A stretch of 8,277 nucleotides of DNA from Syntrophobacterales bacterium. GTDB taxonomy: Bacteria > Desulfobacterota > Syntrophia > Syntrophales > JAAYKM01. Shown here one piece after another: positions 1-5,873 of this stretch (positions within the stretch are counted from its first letter, which is position 1; every line of letters begins with the position of its first letter). A program made the translations under genes and the position numbers. Location of the stretch: positions 1-8,277 of the forward strand of contig JAITWQ010000181.1 of the NCBI GenBank assembly GCA_031285215.1, given 5' to 3'. A model generated the notes under the pieces. That model had not been told where the DNA came from and did no database searches. It worked only from the letters and a program-made list of their open reading frames with translations.

Positions 1-23
1 GTAGATTCATGTGAGGTGCTTCG

Positions 24-2858
24 ATGACGGAACAATTTGATTCGCTGAAAAAGGAAGAACTGCTTGCGGAGATTGAGCGGCTCCGCATAGAGAATAAGGA
101 ATTGGCCCAAGAGCTCTCCCAGGCCCATATCGCAATAGGAAAGTTTGGTTGGACAATACACGCCAAAGATGATTCTGACGCCGCAAAGCCAAAGCAGGAA
201 AAGCACCTTCAGGTCATCATGGATAACGCCCCTGATATTGTTCTCCTTCTTGACAGGGCAATGAATTTTATTTTATCCACCCGATCCTTCCTGAATCTCA
301 TAAGAATACCCAGTATTGAATTTCTTTATGGCAAATCCTTCCGGCAGATATTTTCCCCCTTTTCAGACAACGCCTGGCTGGAACATGTGGAGAATATTTT
401 TGAAAAAGCCCTGGAAACCGGCGTCATTCAAAGATTTATGGAAAAAGCCGCTATTGGCGGCTCGGAAAATGTGCGGCATTATTCTATCAGCGCCGCGCCG
501 TTTTCTTACGAAAACGATATAAGCGACGGCCTCCTTGTCACTTTTCTGGATCAGACCGATATTATCACCGCGCGGGATCAACTGGCGGCGGTTGCCAACC
601 ATTATAATGGGTTGATATGGAGTATCAATAACAACGGCATTATAACGACCTTTAAAGGACAATACACAAAACAGCTTAATCCCCACTCAATGCCCATGGA
701 AGGGGCAAAACTCAATAATCTGCACCCCGACATTATCGGCAATGTGTATAAAACTTTCCGCGAAGGACACCAGGAGGAGTGGATATCCGAATTCAAAGAC
801 AGGACGTACCACTTGTCAGCATCGCCCGTATATGACAATGATGGCAATATCACAGGCGTCGTCGGCAGCACAAATGATATTACCGAGATAATTAAGCTCC
901 AGCAGGATCTGATCATGGAGAAAACCCTCCTCGAAGCAATATTTAACTCTGCCCACGATCTTATCTATTGCAAGGATTTAAACATGAATTTTACGCGGGT
1001 CAACAAACAGTTTGAAAATTATTTTGACCTTCCTGAGGCCGATATCATCGGCAAAGACTCATACAGCATCGGATTACCGGAAGAAATGGCGAAAAAGCTC
1101 ATTGAAGAGGATATGACCGTTATCAATGAGAAAAGGGCAGTTACTATTGAAGACTATGTCCAGTCTGCACAGGGAAAAGTGTCAATTGTCGAGATAAAAA
1201 AAACTCCCCTCATGAAAGACGGAGCCGTGTTTGGCATTATGGGCCTGGCCCGCGATGTAACCGCACGTAAGATGCACGAAGACGAAACACAGGCCGCCAG
1301 CCGCGCCAAAAGCAATTTTCTCGCCAATATGAGCCATGAGATACGTACGCCCATGAACGCCATCATCGGCATGATAAATATAGGCAAGTCCACCGACGAC
1401 ATCGAACGAAAGGATTACTGTTTAAGCAGAATTGAAGATGCTTCCAAACATCTCCTTGGCGTTATCAATGATATTCTGGATATGACAAAAATCGAAGTCG
1501 GCAAGTTTGACCTCGCCGAGGTAGAGTTTTCCTTTGAAAAGATGCTCCAGCGGGTTGTAAATGTCGTCAACTTCCGTGTGGACGAAAAGAAACAGAAATT
1601 TACCGTATATATTGACAGAGAAATTCCCCAAGTCATGATTGGCGACGACCAAAGACTGGCCCAGGTGATAACAAATATCCTGGGCAACGCGGTCAAATTT
1701 ACGGGGGAACAAGGTTCTGTCAGCCTTAATACATACTTTCTGGGAGAGGAAAACGGCGTCTGTACCATCAAAATCGCCGTGACCGACACGGGAATCGGCC
1801 TGACCCCCGAACAGCTGGACCGCCTCTTCCAACCATTCTGTCAGGCGGAAATCAATACAGCGCGAAAATTCGGAGGAACAGGCCTGGGACTTACCATTTC
1901 CAAAAGCATTGTTGAAATGATGGGCGGTAAGATATGGGTTGAATCTGAAAAGGGAAAAGGTTCTTCCTTTATCTTTACCGTTAAAATGAGACCGGGCGAA
2001 AAGAAAAGCAAAAAACTTCTCGGCCCGGGAATACATTGGCGGGATATCCGTATTTTAGCGGCAGACAATGATGCCCACATTTTGACAGATTTTAAGGGCA
2101 TTGTGCAGGGATTCGGCGCCATGTGCGACACTGCCTTAAGCGGCGAGGAAGCCCTCCGTCTTGTTGATGAAAACGGAGACTATAATATCTACTTCATCGA
2201 ATGGAAAATGCCGGACACCGACGGTGTGAAACTGACAGAAGGACTGAAGAAAAAGACGTCCTCTCCAAACGATTCTCTGGTGATAATGGTTTCTTCCTCC
2301 GAATGCAGCACGATTGCCAGGCAGGCGAGAAAAGCGGGCGTTGATAAATTACTGCAAAAACCTTTATTCCCTTCAACTATCGTGGATATCGTAAACGAGT
2401 ATCTTGGCATAGAGGAACAGCAAGGAGAAAACGGAAATGTGAATCTTGCCAATCTCTTCAGGGGACGCCGCGTTTTGCTTGTTGAAGACGTGGAAATAAA
2501 CCGCGAGATTGTGCTGGCAATCCTTGAACCGACGCTGTTGGAAATAGATTGTGCGGAAAACGGCGTGGAGGCTGTCCAGATGTTCTACAAAGAGCCGGAA
2601 AGGTATGAAATGATCTTCATGGACATCCAGATGCCGGAAATGGACGGCTATGAGGCAACGCGCCAAATACGCGCCCTTAACAATCCGCACGCGAAAACTA
2701 TTCCGATTATCGCCACGACGGCAAACGTATTTCGGGAGGATATCGAAAAGTGTCTTGCCGCAGGCATGGATGATCATGTGGGAAAACCTCTGGACTTCGA
2801 CGATGTTGTAAACAAGCTGCAGACTTACCTGCCCCGCAGGAGGGAATACCAACCATAA
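24..2858 (+). CDS. Soluble hybrid sensor histidine kinase, PAS-PAS-PAS-HisKA-HATPase-REC-REC (944 aa)
   Basis: The product is a cytoplasmic hybrid histidine kinase that should autophosphorylate on His and pass phosphate to a receiver. The order seen is a charged coiled-coil-like start (1-40), PAS1 (about 61-180), PAS2 (185-290), PAS3 (300-415), HisKA with H-box [11 protein letters not shown] and phosphorylatable His438, then HATPase_c with N-box Asn555, G1 DTGIG (588-592), F-box LFQPF (601-605) and G2 GGTGLGL (617-623). Two receivers follow. REC1 (about 674-794) is degenerate: Glu726 sits at the phospho-acceptor position and the acidic pair reads D681-N682, although Lys779 is kept. REC2 (about 815-936) looks intact, with E821/D822, acceptor Asp867, Thr899 and Lys921. 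No membrane segment or DNA-binding output is visible. The ATG at 24 follows a GAGGTG Shine-Dalgarno (13-18) at 5 bases. The ligands of the PAS domains are unknown. The closest relative in the window is the kinase at 5874. Confidence 0.96.
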   Translation: MTEQFDSLKKEELLAEIERLRIENKELAQELSQAHIAIGKFGWTIHAKDDSDAAKPKQEKHLQVIMDNAPDIVLLLDRAMNFILSTRSFLNLIRIPSIEFLYGKSFRQIFSPFSDNAWLEHVENIFEKALETGVIQRFMEKAAIGGSENVRHYSISAAPFSYENDISDGLLVTFLDQTDIITARDQLAAVANHYNGLIWSINNNGIITTFKGQYTKQLNPHSMPMEGAKLNNLHPDIIGNVYKTFREGHQEEWISEFKDRTYHLSASPVYDNDGNITGVVGSTNDITEIIKLQQDLIMEKTLLEAIFNSAHDLIYCKDLNMNFTRVNKQFENYFDLPEADIIGKDSYSIGLPEEMAKKLIEEDMTVINEKRAVTIEDYVQSAQGKVSIVEIKKTPLMKDGAVFGIMGLARDVTARKMHEDETQAASRAKSNFLANMSHEIRTPMNAIIGMINIGKSTDDIERKDYCLSRIEDASKHLLGVINDILDMTKIEVGKFDLAEVEFSFEKMLQRVVNVVNFRVDEKKQKFTVYIDREIPQVMIGDDQRLAQVITNILGNAVKFTGEQGSVSLNTYFLGEENGVCTIKIAVTDTGIGLTPEQLDRLFQPFCQAEINTARKFGGTGLGLTISKSIVEMMGGKIWVESEKGKGSSFIFTVKMRPGEKKSKKLLGPGIHWRDIRILAADNDAHILTDFKGIVQGFGAMCDTALSGEEALRLVDENGDYNIYFIEWKMPDTDGVKLTEGLKKKTSSPNDSLVIMVSSSECSTIARQARKAGVDKLLQKPLFPSTIVDIVNEYLGIEEQQGENGNVNLANLFRGRRVLLVEDVEINREIVLAILEPTLLEIDCAENGVEAVQMFYKEPERYEMIFMDIQMPEMDGYEATRQIRALNNPHAKTIPIIATTANVFREDIEKCLAAGMDDHVGKPLDFDDVVNKLQTYLPRRREYQP

Positions 2859-2878
2859 TTTTATCCCAGGGCAAAACG

Positions 2879-2912
2879 ATTCTTCATGGATGGACAGCGG
2901 AAGAATTTTTTT
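2879..2912 (+). terminator. Likely Rho-independent terminator of the first hybrid kinase
   Basis: ATTCTTC (2879-2885) can pair with GAAGAAT (2900-2906) around a 14-base loop, and the stem runs directly into seven T (2906-2912). It begins about 20 bases after the stop codon of the kinase. The stem is AT-rich and the loop is long, so termination may be partial. The T-tract lies only two bases before the -35 of the next promoter, so the two elements are packed back to back. Confidence 0.45.
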
Positions 2913-2914
2913 GT

Positions 2915-2944
2915 TTGGAGCCGTCATTTGATATGTGCTAGGAT
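2915..2944 (+). promoter_or_regulatory. Putative sigma-A-type promoter of mscL (extended -10)
   Basis: TTGGAG (2915-2920) matches the -35 consensus at 4 of 6 positions. After an 18-base spacer comes TAGGAT (2939-2944), preceded by an extended -10 TG at 2936-2937. Transcription would start near 2951, giving a leader of about 100 bases to mscL. A very similar element with the same spacing lies at 3513-3542, which raises confidence in both. Confidence 0.45.
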
Positions 2945-3035
2945 GCTTCGACAGGCGGTGGAATTGTCTGCCCAAAAGAAAGGGAAACAAAACCATCCAG
3001 ACATAATTTTGCAGCATAATATATTTTCGGCATAC

Positions 3036-3042
3036 AGGGAGA
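3036..3042 (+). promoter_or_regulatory. Ribosome-binding site that decides the mscL start
   Basis: AGGGAGA lies before two adjacent ATG codons (3046 and 3049). Measured from the GGAG core ending at 3041, the spacing is 4 bases to 3046 and 7 bases to 3049. The second is nearer the usual optimum and matches the E. coli MscL N-terminal length. A third ATG at 3058 is too far away. Confidence 0.55.
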
Positions 3043-3048
3043 ACGATG

Positions 3049-3459
3049 ATGGGTATAATGAAAGAGTTTAAAGAATTTGCCATCAAAGGAAACGTCATGG
3101 ATATGGCCGTTGGCGTTGTCATTGGCGGCGCCTTTGGCAAAATCGTTTCGTCTTTGGTGAGCGATATCATCATGCCGCCCCTTGGAGTGCTTATCAGCGG
3201 CGTTGATTTTTCCAAGTTGGCCTTTACCATCAAGAATGCTACGGAAACAGCGCCTGCCATCGCCATAAACTATGGCAAATTCGCGCAGACAATGATTGAT
3301 TTCACCATCATCGCCGCTGCCATCTTCATGTTCATCAAAGCCGCCAATGCCTTGCGGAGAAGCAAAGAAGAACCGTCCCCGCCTCCTCCCCCCGCCAAAC
3401 CTTCGCGGGAAGAAACGCTTCTTGCGGAAATACGGGACTTACTGAAAGAACGTAAATAA
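3049..3459 (+). CDS. mscL: Large-conductance mechanosensitive channel MscL
   Basis: MscL is an inner-membrane homopentamer that opens a wide pore when membrane tension rises, releasing solutes during hypo-osmotic shock. The protein is 136 residues from this start, the length of E. coli MscL. The N-terminal amphipathic helix carries [13 protein letters not shown]1 includes [18 protein letters not shown], with the tension-gate glycine at 22 in this numbering, and DIIMPPLG closes TM1. A periplasmic loop (about 46-77) leads to TM2 (about 78-104), then a proline-rich linker [11 protein letters not shown] and the C-terminal bundle [14 protein letters not shown]. Starting at 3049 gives the same residue register as E. 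coli; 3046 would add one Met. It appears to be transcribed alone, from the promoter at 2915, between regulatory genes. No truncation or missing key residue is seen. Confidence 0.96.
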   Translation: MGIMKEFKEFAIKGNVMDMAVGVVIGGAFGKIVSSLVSDIIMPPLGVLISGVDFSKLAFTIKNATETAPAIAINYGKFAQTMIDFTIIAAAIFMFIKAANALRRSKEEPSPPPPPAKPSREETLLAEIRDLLKERK

Positions 3460-3475
3460 GACAGTGTTCGCACAT

Positions 3476-3494
3476 AAAATGTTTCATATTTTTT
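3476..3494 (+). terminator. Weak AT-rich hairpin with T-run after mscL, possible terminator
   Basis: AAAATG (3476-3481) can pair with CATATTT around a TTT loop if one A is bulged, and six T close the element (3489-3494). It starts 17 bases after the mscL stop. The stem is almost all A-T, so stability is poor and this call is tentative. Confidence 0.22.
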
Positions 3495-3512
3495 ACGGAG
3501 TAAATTTTTTGT

Positions 3513-3542
3513 TTGAACCTGACACTTAATATGTGTTAGAGA
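3513..3542 (+). promoter_or_regulatory. Putative sigma-A-type promoter upstream of the sigma-54 activator gene
   Basis: TTGAAC (3513-3518) is followed by an 18-base spacer and TAGAGA (3537-3542), with an extended -10 TG at 3534-3535. The layout and much of the sequence, including the preceding TTTTTTGTTTG tract and ATATGTG before the -10, match the element at 2915-2944. It lies about 250 bases before the TTG start of the activator, so it implies a long leader. It could alternatively drive a small RNA. Confidence 0.45.
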
Positions 3543-3654
3543 TGAGGCAAGTTTTTTTGAAGACATAGTCGCATCATTGGCGTTATGCAAATCGGGAGTA
3601 CGCGCCGTGTTTTCGGTTATACCATCGTTCTTTAAAGTAATGGCAATTTAGCCA

Positions 3655-3684
3655 GCCGGATCACTGTTTCGGATATAAGCCGGC
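3655..3684 (+). other. GC-rich inverted repeat in the activator leader
   Basis: GCCGG (3655-3659) and CCGGC (3680-3684) are perfect inverted arms separated by 20 bases. No T-run follows, so it does not look like a terminator. It could be a leader RNA hairpin or, less likely, an operator. The arms are only 5 bases, so chance is possible. Confidence 0.25.
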
Positions 3685-3774
3685 AGACAGCTGAACAAAT
3701 GAGGTTGTATGGCAAAATCACAATAACTGATTTCAACATTTTCACCGCATCTTTTTTGTGCTCTTGAACAAAGC

Positions 3775-3783
3775 AGAAGGGGG
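3775..3783 (+). promoter_or_regulatory. Strong ribosome-binding site supporting a TTG start
   Basis: AGAAGGGGG lies 6 bases before TTG at 3790. No in-frame ATG or GTG is seen just upstream, and the coding similarity begins immediately downstream, so this site fixes the uncommon TTG start of the sigma-54 activator. Confidence 0.7.
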
Positions 3784-3789
3784 AACACC

Positions 3790-5616
3790 TTGGTCTATCA
3801 ACCTATTACCGTTCAGCAGATTCAGATTCCCATAGAGCATTGCCTCGATTCTCAAATGCGGTTGGACACTGTATGCGGGTTTTACAGTGACGATACGTCA
3901 TTTTTACCCGTGTTAAACAATGATAAGATCATTGGCGTCCTGCCCCTCAAGAGGATATTGGAAATAACGGATGAAGACAAAAAAAGCATGCGGGTCATAG
4001 ACGTTGCGTCAAAAGACTTCCGCGTTGTTTCTCCCGACGTTTCTTTCAGCGGCATCATCACCGACAACCCCATCAAGCATATTATCGTAACAACAAATGG
4101 ACAGGTCAGCGGCGTGATCTACATTGACGATACCCTCATCCGTTTATACGAAGCTTTTCTTGATATTCAAAATAACCTCCAGGAGATCATTGATACCGTT
4201 GATGATGGTATTGGCGTCGCGGACGCCGAAGGCAGAATCGTCCTCCTTAATAAAAGCTACGAACGCCTGACGGGGCTTTCAAAGGAAGAAGCCGGGCTAG
4301 GAAAATTGCTGGTCCAGGTAGTAAAGGAAAAAATCATTTCCCAATCCATCTCCCAGGATGTGATGAAGTATAAAACAAAACGAACAATCGTCCAAAAAAT
4401 AAAAACGGGCCGCGAAGTATTGGCCACAGGAATGCCCATTTTCGATAAAGAGGGAAACGTCAAGCGTGTTATCGTCAATTTCCGCGATCTTTTCTATTTG
4501 AACCGTCTGCATTCACAGTTCGGCATTACCAAATCAAATGACGAATTGCGGGGAAAGATGAGTGTCAAAACGCCTGCTATGGAAAAGGTGATTGAACTTG
4601 TCGCCCGCGTGGCTCCGGTGGATATAACCGTTCTGATACTAGGAGAGTCGGGAGTCGGCAAGGAGGTTGTCGCCAGGGAGATCGTTAATCACAGCAGCCG
4701 CAGTAAAAGACCTTTTGTTCATATCAACTGCGGCGCCATTCCGGAAAATCTTCTGGAATCAGAATTGTTCGGCTATGAAGGCGGAGCATTTTCCGGTGCG
4801 GTCAAGGAAGGCAAGGCGGGATTATTTGAGATCGCCAATAACGGTACAATTTTCCTGGATGAAGTGTCGGAGATGCCTCTTCCCTTGCAAGTTAAGCTGC
4901 TGTGTTTTCTTCAGGATCATACCATTCGCCGGGTGGGCAGCACGAAACCCATTAACCTTAACGTTCGCATCATTGCGGCGACCAATAAAAACCTTGAATC
5001 CCTGGTTGATCAGGGTCTCTTCCGCCACGATTTGTATTACCGGCTCAATGTCGTTCCCATCATTATACCGGCGTTAAGGCAGCGAAGAGATGATATTGCC
5101 CCCCTGACCCAGGCCTTCCTGGAAAAATTCAATAAGAAATATTCCCTGAATAAAAAAATCGGCCTGCACGCCATACAGGTATTGGAAAATTATGAATGGC
5201 CCGGTAATGTCCGGCAATTGGAAAATATCATTGAAAGACTGGTGATCATGACGGAGGGAAGCAATATCCTGCCCCAGAGCATTAAGGAATATTTGTGCAT
5301 TGATGAACCTTCAACCCATACGATTTCCATAAATGATATTGTTATTCCCAATCTTATGCCCCTTAAAAAGGCCGTGTCCATTGTCGAAAAAGAGCTGGTA
5401 AAACGGGCGCTGGACACCTGCGGAACAACCAGGGCCGCAGCTACGGCCCTTGGCGTCGCTCATACGAGCATCATCAGAAAGGTGGCAAAGCATAAGTTAA
5501 GCCAGGACCTGCCCCAGTACCGCAGCAAGAGTATCTCCTATATTCCTCCCCTGCATCTGATCGGATATCCGGAAGAGCAAGACTTTGACAGCAGCAAGGA
5601 AGTCGAAATCGGTTAA
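3790..5616 (+). CDS. Sigma-54-dependent transcriptional activator, CBS-CBS-PAS-AAA+-HTH (608 aa)
   Basis: This is a bacterial enhancer-binding protein that uses ATP hydrolysis to open promoters bound by sigma-54 RNA polymerase. Residues about 3-120 look like a CBS pair (for example FLPVLNNDKIIGVLPLKRIL, then IIVTTNGQVSGVIYIDD). A PAS domain follows (about 125-234, with GIGVADAEGRIVLLNKSYE). The AAA+ core (about 256-482) has Walker A GESGVGKE (285-292), the sigma-54 contact loop as GAFSGA (332-337) rather than GAFTGA, Walker B IFLDEV (D357, E358), the arginine-finger region FRHDLYYRLN (411-420) and WPGNVRQLEN (470-479). The C-terminal Fis/TyrR-like HTH spans about 530-570 (RAAATALGVAHTSIIRKVAK). 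A 38-residue tail beyond the HTH is unusual. There is no receiver domain, so regulation is probably by ligands bound to CBS or PAS. Relatives often control nearby amino-acid or fermentation genes, but no such gene lies here, so the target is unknown. Confidence 0.95.
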   Translation: MVYQPITVQQIQIPIEHCLDSQMRLDTVCGFYSDDTSFLPVLNNDKIIGVLPLKRILEITDEDKKSMRVIDVASKDFRVVSPDVSFSGIITDNPIKHIIVTTNGQVSGVIYIDDTLIRLYEAFLDIQNNLQEIIDTVDDGIGVADAEGRIVLLNKSYERLTGLSKEEAGLGKLLVQVVKEKIISQSISQDVMKYKTKRTIVQKIKTGREVLATGMPIFDKEGNVKRVIVNFRDLFYLNRLHSQFGITKSNDELRGKMSVKTPAMEKVIELVARVAPVDITVLILGESGVGKEVVAREIVNHSSRSKRPFVHINCGAIPENLLESELFGYEGGAFSGAVKEGKAGLFEIANNGTIFLDEVSEMPLPLQVKLLCFLQDHTIRRVGSTKPINLNVRIIAATNKNLESLVDQGLFRHDLYYRLNVVPIIIPALRQRRDDIAPLTQAFLEKFNKKYSLNKKIGLHAIQVLENYEWPGNVRQLENIIERLVIMTEGSNILPQSIKEYLCIDEPSTHTISINDIVIPNLMPLKKAVSIVEKELVKRALDTCGTTRAAATALGVAHTSIIRKVAKHKLSQDLPQYRSKSISYIPPLHLIGYPEEQDFDSSKEVEIG

Positions 5617-5685
5617 CAGGTTTGGGAAAGGATATATTATTATTGCAGAGAACAGCCTCGCAGTGATTTCATAAATATAGAAAGC

Positions 5686-5835
5686 ATGATTTCTGTTCTG
5701 ATTGACCAATTTATCCGGCGTTTCCTCAAAGACACATTATTATTTCTTCCGCGGAAAAAGTCTTCTTCATACGATGTATTTTATAAAGTGATAAAAGTGA
5801 TGAATAAACTGGATAATATTCGTGATTTCAGTTAA
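5686..5835 (+). CDS. Doubtful small ORF, 49 residues, before the second hybrid kinase
   Basis: An ATG at 5686 opens a reading frame of 49 codons ending in TAA at 5833-5835. The peptide begins MISVLIDQFIRRFLKDTLLF and is basic and amphipathic, with no recognised family. No good Shine-Dalgarno is present: AGAAAG ends one base before the ATG. It overlaps the putative promoter at 5788-5817, so both cannot easily be taken at face value. An open stretch of this length can arise by chance. Confidence 0.18.
   Translation: MISVLIDQFIRRFLKDTLLFLPRKKSSSYDVFYKVIKVMNKLDNIRDFS
5785..5801 (+). repeat. Two tandem copies of AAAGTGAT (9-base period)
   Basis: AAAGTGAT occurs at 5785-5792 and again at 5794-5801, separated by one A. 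The copies overlap the putative -35 of the downstream kinase promoter, so they could be a regulator half-site pair. The repeat is too short to exclude chance in AT-rich DNA. Confidence 0.35.
5788..5817 (+). promoter_or_regulatory. Weak putative promoter of the second hybrid kinase
   Basis: GTGATA (5788-5793, 4 of 6 to the -35 consensus), an 18-base spacer and GATAAT (5812-5817, 5 of 6 to the -10 consensus) precede the kinase start by about 57 bases. It lacks the TTTTTTGTTTG and ATATGTG features shared by the other two promoter candidates. The surrounding AT-rich DNA makes false matches likely. Confidence 0.28.
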
Positions 5836-5873
5836 ATACATGCTGTCTGAGAAAATGGACAAGAGAGTTGCGA

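Larger units (their letters stand above)
3460..3789 (+). other. 330-base intergenic region between mscL and the sigma-54 activator gene
   Basis: No convincing gene is seen here. The only + strand ORFs noted are 8, 16 and 22 codons long and lack good Shine-Dalgarno sequences. The region contains a weak AT-rich hairpin plus T-run after mscL, a promoter-like element at 3513-3542, a GC hairpin at 3655-3684 and the Shine-Dalgarno of the next gene. If the promoter is real, the activator mRNA has an untranslated leader of about 240 bases. No known riboswitch class was recognised. Confidence 0.6.

Noticed and set aside
1422..2036. 204-codon - strand ORF inside kinase 1
   Set aside because: It is antisense to the HisKA/HATPase region, whose motifs prove the + strand frame is coding.
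2886..3071. 61-codon + strand ORF between kinase 1 and mscL
   Set aside because: It overlaps the terminator hairpin, the promoter candidate and the mscL start, has no Shine-Dalgarno, and resembles no protein family.
2373..3266. 297-codon - strand ORF across the end of kinase 1 and the start of mscL
   Set aside because: It is antisense to two clearly recognised genes and its product has no recognisable domain; it is a shadow frame.
3640..3660. TGGCAATTTAGCCAGC considered as a sigma-54 (-24/-12) promoter
   Set aside because: The GG and GC are not separated by the required 10 bases, and the -12 element does not match TTGC.
3699..3767. 22-residue ORF just before the activator, considered as a leader peptide
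   Set aside because: It has no ribosome-binding site and no run of regulatory codons, and no attenuator hairpin with T-run follows it.
5679..5695. AGAAA/TTTCT hairpin after the activator gene, considered as its terminator
   Set aside because: The stem is 5 bp and AT-rich and is not followed by a T-run.
5664..5829. Three copies of TGATTTC in the gap before kinase 2 (5664, 5687, 5823), considered as operator repeats
   Set aside because: The same 7-mer also occurs at 3728, inside mscL at 3297 and inside kinase 2 at 6005, and the spacing is irregular, so a specific site is not supported.
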